Under the pieces are notes generated by a model. That model had not been told where the DNA came from, did no database searches, and worked only from the letters and a program-made list of their open reading frames with translations. This document shows positions 45,160-57,726 of a DNA stretch of 64,000 nucleotides, piece after piece. The stretch's first letter is position 1. Every line of letters begins with the position of its first letter. This stretch comes from Epiperipatus broadwayi (Eukaryota > Onychophora > Udeonychophora > Euonychophora > Peripatidae): positions 124,001-188,000 of the forward strand of contig JAQFVV010006630.1 of the NCBI GenBank assembly GCA_028023455.1, written 5' to 3'. Both the position numbers and the translations under genes were made by a program.

Positions 45160-46336
45160 CAATACATAGAAAAAGAAGAAGTAGAAAATTATATTTCTGC
45201 TTGATGATAGAATTTTTTGGTGCTTATAATTAGTTTCAAATGGTGATCTAAATTCTATTTTTGACTAGCAACATTCTATATATCTACATAAATAAATCAG
45301 ACTTTTTAATAGTCTAGAGACTATAGAATATTTCTTAACAATTAAATAACATGATTATTATTTTTAACAATTACAAATATTTCACAGAATAACTAAGTTT
45401 TTTTTATTTTATCCATAGTTTTTCTACACCAGACTGGTAAAACTTTTTTATAATATTTATATTGTTCATTTGTGATATCTTTCCAAATCTCTTGCATCTA
45501 ATATTTTACTGTTTAAGTAGCTAAAGTTTAAAACATTAATTATATATTTATTATCATATCTCCTATCCTATTATAGTCTTATAACTACTTTAGTAGCATC
45601 ATTTATAGTTCATCACATGTGAGCACAGGTGGCAATACTGTATGGAGAGTTTTGCTCTGTTTATCATTTATAGTTATTTATAATGTCTAATATCTCCATC
45701 AGCTCTTTATAATTCTTGATAATAAAAGTAATTTTTTTCAATCAAAATTTTATTTTTAGCTTTATAATCAATTTGATATCACTTTTTGTTATAAATAGTT
45801 TAGCAACTTTTCTAAATTTCTTTATCTTTGCCATAATAAAAATTAAAAACAAGTTTTGTGATACTTGTACATACCAATTTGTGAATTGCAAATGTCTTCC
45901 TATATCATATCTGTTTTTTTAATCTACTTGTTTAATTTTTGAAATGTTATCTTTGAACTTTTACTGTAGAAAACATTTTTTTCCTAATAATTTTAATGTC
46001 TTGCTTAAATTTAAACTGTCTTTATGGCGATTTCTTTAATATAAGCAGGATCTGACTCACTCTTGAAAATTATTTTTCAGTTTGACATAAATTATTTTTT
46101 AAAAAATGTATTGGTGGTATTTGTGAGTCTTTACAATAATAAATTTATTATAATCATACTCCAGAAAAAGCAATTAAACTTATGAATTTGCCATGGTGTC
46201 TTTATGTTAAACCAATAAAAGAATCTACATCTCTTTTTTACAAACCAAATTTGTCAGAATAACATCCTGATATACTACAAAATTTGAAATAGTAACAATG
46301 GGGCTTTTAGTCTCTTCACTATAAAACACTAATTTT
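45160..46336 (-). other. Unassigned; possibly a decayed minus-strand transposon frame with a repeat Y piece
   Basis: Minus-strand translation between about 45,920 and 45,680 yields a Lys/Ile-rich, moderately open stretch, but I recognise no domain. A 44-base fragment of repeat Y lies at 45,625-45,668. Nothing else is identifiable. Confidence 0.3.
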
Positions 46337-46385
46337 TTAAAGTTCTAGAAATAATTAAAGATTTACTTCATTAGCATATAATATA

Positions 46386-46957
46386 TAACATATATAGGTT
46401 CTTTGTGCACAGATAATGAAATTTGTGAAATCAAATAATACTATGCAATTTAATGATCTGAGCACTTTTGGAAGACCTTATGCTTTCATAATCATAGCTA
46501 CCAAAATATTGAAAGCTAAGCAAGTGTAATATGCAAAGAGAGAAAATCATGTATCTCATCTCTTCATTGATGTAGGATCGCTTGATATATAGCATGTTTC
46601 CTTAACTTTATGTTTGGTGTCATTTCTTTCAGAACAGACAACAATTGCTGTAGTTGGCCATGTTTTCCAAGCAACTACTGCAATTGTTGTCTGTTGTGAA
46701 AGAAACGACACCAAAGCATGCTATATTGCAAGCGATAGACGAAATGCATGCTTTCTCTCTTTCAAGAATGGTCTCTTTAATCAATTTGCATTAATTTGCA
46801 TACATTTGCATATTATACTTGTATAGCTCTCAACACTTTGATAGCTATGATTATGGAAGCATAAAGCCTTCCAAAAGCACTCAGCTCATTAAATTGCAGA
46901 TTATTATTTGATTTCACAAATTTCATTATCTGTGCGCAAAGCACATATATATGTTAA
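46386..46957. mobile_element. Foldback element with ~260-base inverted arms
   Basis: The left arm (46,386-46,640) and right arm (46,668-46,957) are imperfect reverse complements from the outer AACATATAT and GTGCACAGATAATG down to the inner AACAGACAACAATTG...GTAGTTG, leaving a loop of about 20 bases. There is no coding frame beyond a shadow inside the hairpin. A 12-base direct repeat TTAAAGTTCTAG (46,337-46,348 and 46,954-46,965) brackets the element loosely. It may be a MITE or foldback DNA element. Confidence 0.85.
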
Positions 46958-46965
46958 AGTTCTAG

Positions 46966-47574
46966 TAAAAAATTACCTTGATAATATTGTATATATATAC
47001 ACTGTATAAATTTATTTTATTCATAAAAATATAAATTTTCAAAGTATTATAAATGTTTACTTCATATAAGAACAAAAATTTATACAGCACTTATTAATGC
47101 AATAGAAAATTGCCAATTCTTAATTAATTAATCTCATTTTCACTTTGTTGTTTAAAATGCATGCCAGCTTATTATGATATTTTTTGCTTTTAAAAATTTA
47201 AAATTGAGAAAAATCTGTTTTTTTTTCCTTCAGGGATTTCCACCCACCCCCATACATTTTTAATTTTAATTGATTAGGACTAATTTAAAGCATTGTCTAA
47301 TATGTATATACATAATGCATTTACATATTGAAAACATATGTATTACTTTTATATGTACACACATATATTACACAATTTTATTAGTAAACCAGATGTACCT
47401 AGCAAAATAGGCTACGGGCTTTTTTAATTGGCTGCTTTAAAAAAAATTTTAATGACTTTATATAAGTTAAACAAAAAATTTTAATATTATAAAAAAAAAA
47501 AAATATCAGAATTGTGCACCATCCTGAAAAGCTGTTGTTTCAACATCAATTAAATGTTTTAGCTGTGCTTATTG
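46966..47574. other. No gene seen
   Basis: AT-rich. No motif recognised. Confidence 0.55.
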
Positions 47575-47685
47575 TTTGGACTATTTCCATCATCTAATAT
47601 AAGTATTGAATATCTTTAGAAAAATATAACTTTATTTCAATATTCCAAATAGATTCAACTGTTAGTAATAGCACATAGATTAATA
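47575..47685 (-). repeat. Composite SINE 3'-end fragment
   Basis: Matches the 3' end of the composite SINE as found at 36,489-36,600 (GGACTATTT, ATCTTTAGAAAAAT, CAACTGTTA-TAATAGCACAT). The tRNA head is absent, so it is a 5'-truncated copy. Confidence 0.8.
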
Positions 47686-50009
47686 CCAGCTAATTAACAA
47701 GGATTTGTAAATGACGTTTAAATTTAAAAAGGAATTGTTTTTTAACATTCAAACTTCTAATGAGTTTTTCAATTTTAAACTTAGTAATAGCGATCTAATT
47801 GATAATACTATACTTTTGCAAACAAGTAATTATTTGTCATGCCTCTATTAACTATTGTATTAGATATATTTTAAGTCATTTAAAATAAATCTTAGCCATT
47901 TATAATGAAACTACAAGCTTCATCAAAGATCTACATTTTCCACATATCAATGTAGCTACTTATAATCATTATCATCATAAACACAAAGAAATTTATTATC
48001 AAGAAGAAAATAAATTTCTGTTTTAAAAAAAGTTCATTATTGTTTATGTCAAAAATAAAAAAGATTATTTATATTTTTTAAATATATATATAAGATTCTT
48101 TTAGCTCTCAAGTTCAATAAAGTTTATTAGATCAATCAAAGATATATTAATATATAATTATTTAAACAAAATAATTTTTGCTGCACACAATATATTTAAA
48201 AATAATTATACAGTAATGTGCTACAGATAGTATACTTTTTTAAACTTTAAATAGTGATATAAGTATTTGATAAATGTTTTCTGTGTTACTTATAGAATCT
48301 GATTATCTGTTAATTTTAAAATGTATTTTGGCCATTATTATTATTCGTATTAATTTTAATTATTAACTTTTAAATAATACTTACATTTAGAATTGTATTC
48401 TTTTAATTCATAAAGAATCTTTATTTATTAAATATTTATAATAGCATAAAAATGTATTCTTTTTAAGTGGAGCCTAAAAATGAAAAATCTTACATTGTGT
48501 AAGATAGATGGTATCTCATATAGTTATAATTTTGAGTATAAAAGTTATTAAATGTATTTAAATGTTTAAGCCTTGGAAAGGGAATAGGTCATGAATTAAT
48601 GTTTGCCACTTTTATCCCAAATGCCTTGAGATTAGTTAGCATAGTTAGTGCAGTTTGTTTATATAGTATTTATAAATATACTTATATCCAAAAATATTTT
48701 TGAAAAACAATGATTAGTTACTCTTTATTAAAACTTTTCAACACATTTATTTTATTTTTGTTTTTATATCATTAAAGATAAGTCATATAGTCACATTAAA
48801 ACAATCTGTTTAAATAAATTTCCTCACTACATGAATGCTATATTATATCTTGTATTTAGATACACACACATGCTTATTTCTTATACTTTATTTATTTATT
48901 TTTTCTTTCTAATCATAAATAAATTGACCTCTGTAGATATCATTTGCAATTAGGCAGATGAAAAGAAAAGTTACTTGAACAATTGTGTGAATTACATGTT
49001 GCTAAATAATTTATTCAATTGGAAAAGATTGTAGCAATGTTTAATATTTTTTTCTGGATAAGAATATGTGCTGTTTTTTATTGCTAGTAAAAAATCTGAG
49101 ATATTAAAAGTTCATGTGTTAATCAGAAACATAGTTACAATTTTAAGAAATAATATTTTTGTAGTGTAAATTTCATTCCATCAGAGTGGTGATAGTGAAC
49201 ATTTCATTACAGAAATATTATTCATTATTAGATAATCACTAACCTAATGAATGACTAATAAGAAAATTATTAATAATCACAATGTTGTTTTACATTTTTA
49301 TGCAATTGTTTTTGAAACAACTTAGAAGAAGCTTTATTAAGTAGGCAAGATGTAATGTAGGATTGATAATGTTCTAAATCTGAATTAATTAAAAAACAAA
49401 ACAAACTTTTCTTTTCTTACCTTCTGAATTATTTTACTTTTGACAATTGGGAACAAAATTTTTTTTCCTGATTGTCTGGAATATGACATATAAAGAATTT
49501 GGTTTGTCATAAAAAAATTTAACCTTGATTTGAAAAAAAAATTCAAAAAAATTTAGCATGGCTCACCATCAACTTAAAAAATATGAATCACATTATATAC
49601 TTTGTTAGCATTTCGGTTAAAAAAGAAGACTTAGATACTGAGGTGCAGCTTTGGTTCCAATTTGATGTTACATCATTATGCAAGATCAAAAATAATGTAT
49701 TTTATTATAATGTAATAGTCTATTTATACAAGATTTCTGACCATTCTATAAAATGATAATGTTAAAGAAGAAAAGAAGTGGTAGGATTAATTTGAGTTTT
49801 GTAAAATTTAGGTGGGATCTATGTAGTCAGTTTGCATATTATTTGACAACCCCAATAAATTTAAGTGTTTAAATGCAATATATAAATGATATTGTCTTAA
49901 AAAAAATGAAATGGAGATTTCATAGGTTTTATTTATAATAATAAATTTATGAAACGGTAAAAGTTATAATCAAAACTATTCAAGTCTGAATTTTTTTTTA
50001 AATGTAGCA
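47686..50009. other. No gene seen; long AT-rich stretch
   Basis: 2.3 kb without any motif or repeat partner I can identify. This could be unique genomic or intronic DNA. Confidence 0.5.
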
Positions 50010-51925
50010 ATTCTATTTCTTCCTTTCCAATCTGTCAATCGATAAAGTAGTTTTTGACAAACTCTTGGACCAGTTTGCTTGTAAATTTGGTCTGAGAGTT
50101 AACAGGAGGAAATCAGCTATGTGGTCCATCTTGATGAGGAAAGCAAATCTCAGGTAGATTTCTGACTTCTCCTCAGAAGTTCCTTGGCTTACATCTTGCC
50201 TCCCCCTATCTGTTATAAGAAAAGCTTTAGAGAACTCCCTGCTATCCAAAATTGAAAGTACATCAACTCCCTTTCCAAGACCTAGCTTTCACTGTTGGAA
50301 AATGTCACACTTCTGAACATGGTTGTTTTACCAAAAATCCATTTATTACCTGGCCAGCTTTTTCCTTACAAACATCTTCATCAGGAAAGTTGAAACCTTA
50401 TGCAGAGAGTTGTGGTGGGGGAAGAACTCCTGTCATCAGCCTCAACCTGTTCCAAAAGCCCAGATCTCTTAATGGATTAGGGATTCATTCAATCAAGGTG
50501 TTCCTTTTACTGCATACATACAACATCCTAGAAAAAATTTTTAAAACAATATAACCATGGAAAGCCCTCTTCCCCTAAAGAAGGTTGAGACCACAGATAG
50601 GTCTCCTAAGAGAAGTAATCTTTGGATTCAATTACAACTTATGATGGTGCTCAATACACTCAAACCCTCCGTTTCAGCATTTTGGAAAAAGATAACCTAC
50701 TGGGAGCTATACCAATTGTCCAATGTTGGAAAGTCCAAGACCCAAAATTTACTTCCAGTTGGGATCCCCTGTCTCTTGAGGTTGACCAAGTTCATGAAGA
50801 TGGAACCAAAGTTTGTGGACTTTCTTTGGAGCCTTGCCCATCACTATGTTTCTTTGCTATCAGAGGAGAAATAAAATTGCTACCATCTGCCTCTTATGCA
50901 AAAAGCATGAAAAGTTCATGGATCACATTTTTGGTCAATGTGAGATGTGGACTCATCTTTGTAACATGCTCAACTAAAAATGATAAGACCAGATCTGGCC
51001 AAACTCCATCTCATTATTGCTTTTAAAAAGTGTATATTTGGTTCTATCTGATTAGCCACATATATTAACGTTGTCATCTGGACTATTATGTGCCAAGTCC
51101 TTTTTGAAAGGAATTTAGACTGTTTCATAAATGTTTTATTTCACAAGCTGCTTTGCAAGTTTATGGATGAGGACAGAAAAACCTCTATGCCATCACTAGC
51201 AGATCAAACCTGGATCTTAGCAAGGTTTTAGATTTTTCTTTGCCTCCAAGTTTCATTACTCCTCATGACATGCAGTTCATCTGAACTTGTTCTTGCTGAA
51301 CTATTAAAGCCTTATCTTTCTTTTTGTACAATGGATGGTTTTATTACTAATTAGCTTGTTGTCCCTGATACTGCCATATGTATATTAAGTCTAATTCTCT
51401 GTGTATTTTGAAATTTTTATTTAACCATCCCTTACTTGGGGTCAACAATTTATATGTCAATTTATTAGGGTTCAATATTGTTAGCTCTTTATACTATATA
51501 TATATTATGTTATCCTATATTGTAAATGTTACTTGTCACTGACTGATTTATCTGGCATTGTTACTCCAGATTTTCCTCTTACTATTAAAACTACTTGACA
51601 CTTGTAATGTATTTATATTGTAACCCATTTATAATGTCACCCACTTATATTTGTTTTCCTGTTTAATTCATATTTGCTCAAATGATTCACCTATGACCCA
51701 GAATTGTGTTATCAGACTTTGTATAATGTAATCAGAGGCTAGTTCAATAGTCAAATTGTATTTAGTGCAAACCTTTTCATTCCTTTGATTATATTTATAA
51801 TCCTTACCCATTTATTGTTTGTAATTTCTGACCTATCATATGTGATTAGTTCAATGAGACCTAGAATATAGACAACCTTCTGTATTTTCTTACAGTGTAA
51901 ATAAACTTTATCTTTGAAAGTAAAG
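50010..51925 (+). mobile_element. 5'-truncated LINE (second family): RT C-terminal part and long 3' UTR
   Basis: With frame changes the plus strand encodes L-L-D-Q-F-A-C-K-F-G-L-R-V-N-R-R-K-S (about 50,055-50,110), the region after the RT catalytic box, then thumb-like sequence including GLGIHSIKVFLLLHTYNILEK (50,475-50,540, fitting the 'GLG' motif) and P-W-K-A-L-F. Near 50,888-50,950 lies C-L-L-C-K-K-H-E-K-F-M-D-H-I-F-G-Q-C-E-M-W, a C-x2-C...H-x4-C zinc finger of the zf-RVT type. Open parts: 50,252-50,554, 50,557-50,874, 50,622-51,026. The 3' UTR runs to about 51,925, where GTAAATAAACTTTATCTTTG and a T-run mark the end. The catalytic region is missing. Confidence 0.75.
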
Positions 51926-52685
51926 TAGTTTTTTTTCCGAGGAAAAAAAAGGAAGAATGGCTGAGCAAAAATAAGTAATCTATTTAATCATGATATTTTA
52001 AAAAGTGTCCTTTATATCTAGTGCTTCTCTGTGTAAATTAATAAAAAAGTTAAATTTGGAAAAATATTAATAAGAGTGAATATAATTAGGAAAATTAAAG
52101 TTTATATATATTTTTTCTATTAAGAAAAATAAATGTTATTTTCGGATTAAAAGATAAAAAAGTACTCGAAACTAATTAGAAGAAAACGATAACAGAGTAA
52201 CTTGTTTATGCTATTGGGCATAACTGGGATGTACATATATCTCAGTTTTTCTTGATTTGTCCCGTTTTTATTACTCTTGTCCTGGTGTCCTGACATATTT
52301 TTTTGGGACAGTTAATTGCCCTGGTTTTCTTAGCCTCTAATTTTTATTTTTATTTTTTAACTTTATATTTACTTTTTATATATTAATATTTGTTCATTTA
52401 ATATTTTATAATTAATTTTTGATTGCCTAACCAGTAATTTTCCCAAAATGGAAGTAACTCTCCATTATTTTGACATGTTAGTAATATATGAGTTCAATTT
52501 GTGATTTTATTTTAAAAGATAATATATAGTATACAAACAATTGCTGTTTGCTTTTTGTTTATGTTATGAAATAAGTATATTGTTAGTAATATAAATATGA
52601 TTATATATTTTGTGTTTTTTTTTATTTTATCCAGAAATGTACAGTAATCTGCAATGTTTTTTTCTGGTCATGCATACCAGTTAGG
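51926..52685. other. No gene seen
   Basis: AT-rich. No motif recognised. Confidence 0.5.
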
Positions 52686-53180
52686 TCCTGTGGCAATATG
52701 TACACCCTAGGCATAATATTAGATATAAATTGGGAAGACAGATACCAGACTAGATTGGTGTGGTGTAGATCTGGTGGTGGAATTTTAAATTTAAATCAGT
52801 TAAAAAATAAAAATAAAATCTTGTTTTTTGAATCCTGGATTTACAATGTGCTGATGATTGTGCTATTTCTTTTAGTTCATAAAATGATTTAAAGATTGCA
52901 CCTAATGTTCTGAATATAACATATAAAGACATTGGTTTAATAATTAATATTCAAAAAACATTCAGTTCTTTATCAGTCAATGATAAAATAAAATCCTCAG
53001 GAAATTTCAGTTTGAATGATTATCAATGTGGAATATTTTGTAGTTTTATAAGTAGAAAGATGGATTTATATGTTGATCTTCAATACAGACTCCAATGTGC
53101 TGCTGTTTTTAACAAATTAAAAAATAGAATATTTTATATCAGGGAATAAATTAGCTGAATATATAGATGTTATTTTTTAT
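52686..53180 (+). pseudogene. RT fragment of a third LINE family
   Basis: Encodes R-S-G-G-G-I-L-N-L-N-Q-L-K-N-K-N-K-I (52,762-52,815) followed, after a one-base shift, by L-Q-C-A-D-D-C-A-I (52,843-52,870), the catalytic box with both Asp intact. Then follow D-I-G-L-I-I-N-I-Q-K-T (52,930-52,962), where the G-L-x-I-N-x-x-K-T motif lies, and VDLQYRLQCAAVFNKLKNRIF (53,070-53,135). The order fits non-LTR reverse transcriptases of RTE/jockey type and differs from the RTE family at 34-40 kb. Weakly coding-like sequence continues to about 53,570 without a motif I can assign. Confidence 0.7.
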
Positions 53181-54450
53181 CTAATTTATTTTATGAAAAT
53201 GAGACTAAAGATGTACTGCTACAATATATTGACATTAAAAAAGTTTCATTTAAGAATGCTCTGCAAAAGTTCAAAAATACAATGATAAGATCATAAAACA
53301 AACAATATGTTCTTCAATCTGCTAGATGTGATATTACAAAATCCACTATTGTAAAACAACACATTGATTGGATCAACATGGTGAAAATGAGCATATTTTT
53401 TGTGAAAGATGTACAGCATGTTTATGTTTAAAGATAAATTGTTGGTTGTTTCCAGTGAGAAGATATGACAGAGAATAAAATATATTAAAAAAGTACAATT
53501 AGATATGACATTATCATATTTCAGAATAAAATCTTCTACTGAAGAAATTAAAAGGAAGCATTTCAAAATATAAAAGAAATAGAAACATAGACGAGTATTT
53601 TCTATATATAAACCTATTTATGTTTCACAGTTTGATTTATATATTCATAGGAAAATTCATTTTTAGAGCAGTTTTTTTTTTGAGTTAGGATGGCTGTGTT
53701 TATTTATGAGCAGCTGCTATTTGTATTTCTATATGTTTATTGTTTTTTAAGAAATTATTCATTGCTTTGATAAATATGCCTCTTTGACCTTTCCCCCTTC
53801 AAATCCTTCTTCACATACAAAAGAACAAAAGAAAGATATTGCCGAAGCATAATCTGCCTTTAAAAATAACTTTTGCAAGTATATATTTAAATCTATTCAT
53901 ATATAGCATTATTTTTAATGAAGTAATTGAGGTTTATGAATTCTACTATTTAATGCTTATTTTGACTCAGCAATTTAAGTTGATCCACACTAATATGCCA
54001 TTTTTATATCACATTACAATTGTTGATTTTATGAATGATATTTCTTCCATTGATAATTAATGTGCTAGTATTTGTTCTACATTCAATGCAATATTAAAAT
54101 GAGAAGAAATCATTGGTGTAATCCTACCATCCTATTATTCATGTATATATAGTAATAAAATTCATATTTCGTTTTCACTACTTTTTTCTCTCCACATATG
54201 TGTAAACTTAATGTATTTAAAATATCTTTTCTATTTACCACTTTGACATTTTTTATTTATAAATAAAAATGTTCTAATTCCAACCAATTTTTGCATAACA
54301 GAAACTTTTGACTTGGGGTATACAAATCCTTTAATTGATAAAGGCTTTACAAACAATTGATTATATTATTTTTATTCATAAACTTATATAAATGTTTTAA
54401 ATAAAATTATTGACTTAAAATGGAATTCTACTTCTGAAGAATATTTACCA
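53181..54450. other. Unassigned; possible LINE tail then AT-rich DNA
   Basis: 53,181-53,570 may be the decayed C-terminal part of the preceding LINE. Beyond that no motif is visible; the open stretch 53,839-54,060 is low-complexity and shows no similarity I recognise. Confidence 0.35.
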
Positions 54451-55050
54451 TATTTTCCAGCATATAGGCCACATGTTTTTCTTCAAAATGTTGAAATTTC
54501 AGTCAGTCTAAAACTTCTGATTTATATTAATATAAATGTTTAAGTATTCTATTGCATTTTGTTCTTTTGCAAAAAAATAGTGTTGAATAAATTATTTCCA
54601 TAATATTTTTTTCCTGTGAAGATAATGAGTTGCATGACATTTTATACTTCATTACTGAAAGAGAGAGCATTCCAGTAAAATAAAGTTTAGATCCACTAAT
54701 AATATCTCAAGGTTATGATTTATCCAATGTGCACATGTGTAAATGCATTTCAACAATGCACTATAGCTTGTAAACTGAGTAGATTTGACCACAACATTTT
54801 TGGAAATCTGTTATTTTTTTTATGTTAAAATTTCTTGGCAAAACAAGGCACAACAACAATGCAAGTTTTATTATTCTGTGAAACATGAGACAGTTGTACA
54901 GTAATTTAAGAAATCTGGAATTAGTAACTCACTTAAAGGCACAGAGGATAAGTTATATGAAGATTCAGTTTCTGATGAGGAGACTTCAATTAATTCTTCT
55001 TTTAGCTCTGTAGATGATATTCTGGGTTTTCAAGATGAAGATTAAAATGT
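54451..55050 (+). pseudogene. pogo/Tigger-like transposase C-terminal remnant
   Basis: Near the 3' end the plus strand encodes F-K-K-S-G-I-S-N-S-L-K-G-T-E-D followed by an acidic, Ser-rich tail and a stop at about 55,045. This 'F-K-K-C-G-I-S-N-A-L-x-G-T-E-D'-type motif is common at the C-terminus of Tigger/pogo/jerky DDE proteins. The segment at 54,453-54,500 (CATATTTTCCAGCATATAGG) resembles a terminal inverted repeat start, but I find no matching right end. The catalytic part is not recognisable. Confidence 0.5.
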
Positions 55051-55379
55051 ACCTAACTACAGTGTTCTCTAGTTACATTTTTGTAGACATAAATAAGTAT
55101 AAAATTAGTATAGTAAATTATTATGCAAATTCATGAAGAATTGTAGAAAAATTATTTTTTTTCCTAAAAATGTTTTAAAGAAGGATATGCATCTTGTATG
55201 CTAGTAACTATGATATATGTATATTATATAAAATATCTTGATGATATATGTATATTATATAAAATATCTTGATTTAAATGTATCTAAAAGAAAATACTGT
55301 AATCAATTATAAGATTTTATAAAATCTTTATCATTTACAGATATCTATTATGCACAGAAAAAAATGTATACACTTCATT
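55051..55379. other. AT-rich spacer with a ~31-base tandem duplication
   Basis: Positions about 55,212-55,273 hold two adjacent copies of a GATATATGTATATTATATAAA-type unit. No gene. Confidence 0.7.
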
Positions 55380-55543
55380 GCCTTCACTTATCCAACATTA
55401 AAATATATGTTAATGAATTAATGAATTTAGGACATAATAGAATAGTTATTTCAAATATATTATATATGTTTATACATTGATAAGGAAAAAAGTATTGAAG
55501 AAAGAACATGGATTTCATTGCTATATATAAATAATAGAGTTTG
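55380..55543 (+). mobile_element. PLE family A copy 4, part upstream of the LTR insertion
   Basis: Encodes W-I-S-L-L-Y-I-N-N-R-V, comparable to W-I-A-L-P-Y-I-K-N-V-I at about 5530-5560 of copy 1, the linker that precedes the nuclease. It is broken at 55,543 by the LTR retrotransposon and resumes at 58,353. Confidence 0.6.
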
Positions 55544-56168
55544 TGCTGTGTCTTATGACCAGCAAGTAAATAAATGGACAAAGGCAGAATTGAAATGGTA
55601 AGATTATACTTTAATATGAATAATTTTAACTATATACATTGCCTATTGTAGGCATAATAAAATAATAAAAGGTCATGTTGACCTGCATATAATAACCTAG
55701 TTCTGCTTTGGACTTACAGAGGCAGGAGTCTCTGACTAATAATTAAAACTCAGAACAATTAGATCAGATTATGGGGGTTTATATACCCCTCAAGACTTCT
55801 GGAGTCTTTTACATTTCTAACCATATATGGTGTTTTCACTTACGTCTTCACATACACACAGTATTTTTACATTTCTCACCATATATGGTATTTTACACAG
55901 TTTTCTGACCCTATAAGGTCAGCTGGGCTTTCTATGATTTAACAGCATTGCAAGTTTACACAATCGTTATACATAATTACTATACAGTTATTCTTATTTT
56001 ACATATTCATTTTATTTTACAGTTATTACTTTTATTCTACATTATTGTACTCTTATTATTATACAATTATTATTCTTATTTTACATACTCTTATTATTAT
56101 ACAATTATTATTATTCTTTACATATTCATTATACATTACATATGTATACCTTGACCTTGAATACTGCA
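55544..56168 (-). repeat. 3' LTR
   Basis: Direct copy of 57,727-58,352. It includes a TTATTATTATACAATTATTATT-type AT-rich stretch and the GACCTGCATATAATAACC segment. Confidence 0.92.
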
Positions 56169-56182
56169 CTCCTCACCCACTC
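56169..56182 (-). promoter_or_regulatory. Polypurine tract
   Basis: On the minus strand GAGTGGGTGAGGAG lies directly upstream of the 3' LTR (which begins TGCAG), the expected place for plus-strand DNA priming. Confidence 0.7.
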
Positions 56183-56814
56183 CAGAAGTATGGTTTTTCA
56201 CCTAACATAGTCTTTGAGTTGAGATGGTTGCTGGTGGTCTTTGCTGTGCTTCGACAATTTGCTGTTTGTTGATGGTGGTTTTGATGCACAAATTTTTGCT
56301 GTGCTATAGGTACTTTCCGAGGTTTTGTTACAATAGGTTTTCCTCTGTCTCTTAACTCTATCTCTACAGGTGAGGTTTTTAATTTTCCTGGTTCTTTTTT
56401 GAACAAGCTGGGGTAATTATTTTTGACTTGTGAGTCTATGCTGATTTTTTTTATAATGCATATTTTTATGCCTAAGGGTGCAAACCACTCACGGCCTATG
56501 ATCAGGTTAATATCTCCATTCATGATATATATTGGTAGTGTTTCTTTAGTTTCCATTGTTTCTACCTTTACATTTGCAACTCCTAATATCCTTATGGGAT
56601 TTGTATTAGCATCCCAGGCCTTGAGTTGAGTTTTCTCTATCCTTGGAGGGAATTTTAAATTCTGGATTAGGCTTTTCCAATCTTTACTCTTTATCAGCGA
56701 TATCCCTGCTCTGCTATCAATTTCCATGGTTATTGGCTTGCCGATTAGTTTTACATTTATCATAATTTGATCAGATTCAGCTATAGTAGCACTTTTTATG
56801 TAGCTACTTTCCAT
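56173..56814 (-). pseudogene. LTR retrotransposon protease with truncated start of RT
   Basis: A 213-codon frame. Residues 21-41 hold the aspartic protease region (ITMEIDSRAGISLI): the catalytic Asp33 is present, but the Gly of the D-S-G/D-T-G triad is Arg, which should impair activity. I-I-G-R-E-W-F at 105-111 fits the second conserved protease segment. Residues 155-173 (RDRGKPIVTKPRKVPIAQQ) correspond to the linker into RT. Then the frame jumps to unrelated sequence and stops beside the polypurine tract, marking the RT-RNase H-integrase deletion near 56,270-56,290. The frame is the same as gag and separated from it by one stop codon. Confidence 0.8.
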
Positions 56815-56856
56815 CGTTTCACACAGAAATTCTCTGTTCAGCTTTGTATGGTGGTG

Positions 56857-57561
56857 CTATCTTTCAGGATACTCAGTTATTTTCTGATAACTTTCAGTTT
56901 CTGGCATATTGCAATCATGGGCCTTGTGACCGATTTTTCTACATTGGAAACATTTAATTTGTTTATCGGTTTTGGATTTAACTTCAAACATTTTAAAATT
57001 TGTAGTTTGAAGTGGTTCTGGGCTCTTGCAACTTTTGAACTCTTTTGCTTGGTCAAGTAGCAATTCATAAGCTGTTCCACATCTGATAGCTTCTTCATAA
57101 GTTAGGTCTTTTATGGCCAATAAGATCTGCCTAAACTGGTCATCAATTATTCTGTATAATAACTGTTCTAGAAGAGCTTCTTCTAAATATTTACTGTAAA
57201 GGTATGGCTTTGCCATCTCTCTTAAACCAATGTCATATTCTTTTATTTTCTCATATTTTCTTTGCCTTCTGCCTCTAAAGTGCAATCGAGCGATAAACTT
57301 GGATAGCTGGGGATTAAAATATTCATTTAGTTGTGTTACGAGCTCATCATATTTCTGTGTTTCCAGCGAATTTTCACATAGTTTGTTCCCTATTTTGATT
57401 ACCCTCTTGCCTGCGAAGCAAAGTAATGAGGCTACTTTTACAGTATTCTTGGTAATACTATTTAGTATAAAGTAGTTTTTGATCCTCTGAACATACAGTC
57501 GCCAATCACTCGGATTTTGTACATTAAATTCGCAAATAGAAATTTGTGATATGCTCACCAT
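56857..57561 (-). CDS. Gag of the LTR retrotransposon
   Basis: A 234-codon frame encoding a Gag-type protein that would form virus-like particles and bind element RNA. Residues 15-165 fit the helical capsid-like region of Ty3/Gypsy Gag (NPSDWRLYVQRIKNYF near the start, then Y-D-E-L-V-T-Q-L-N-E-Y-F-N-P). A CCHC zinc knuckle, Cys204-Cys207-His212-Cys217, lies near the C-terminus and is complete. It ends in a TAG. The same frame continues after 14 further codons into the Met of the protease frame. The frame is intact, so the insertion is fairly young or the gag has been preserved. Confidence 0.88.
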   Translation of the reverse strand: MVSISQISICEFNVQNPSDWRLYVQRIKNYFILNSITKNTVKVASLLCFAGKRVIKIGNKLCENSLETQKYDELVTQLNEYFNPQLSKFIARLHFRGRRQRKYEKIKEYDIGLREMAKPYLYSKYLEEALLEQLLYRIIDDQFRQILLAIKDLTYEEAIRCGTAYELLLDQAKEFKSCKSPEPLQTTNFKMFEVKSKTDKQIKCFQCRKIGHKAHDCNMPETESYQKITEYPER

Positions 57562-57699
57562 TTCTCTATTGATTCAAATCTACTTACGATTTGTGTCAGC
57601 TTGCTGTTTAGGCAATTATTTCCAGATTCGATCCTATGATGACTGAGCCAATTTTTAATGTAGTTCTGTTCCTGTATTGACTGCCACTTTCTTTCAGAT

Positions 57700-57726
57700 T
57701 CGATTCCTGTGTCAACTGTGCCAATA
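57700..57726 (-). promoter_or_regulatory. Probable tRNA primer-binding site region
   Basis: Directly inside the 5' LTR the minus strand reads TAT followed by TGGCACAGTTGACACAGG. Primer sites usually begin TGG within a few bases of the LTR. I cannot assign the tRNA. Confidence 0.5.

Noticed and set aside
55948-56272. Two plus-strand frames rich in Tyr, Ile and Leu
   Set aside because: They arise from the AT-repeat part of the LTR and the antisense of the protease region. Low complexity only.
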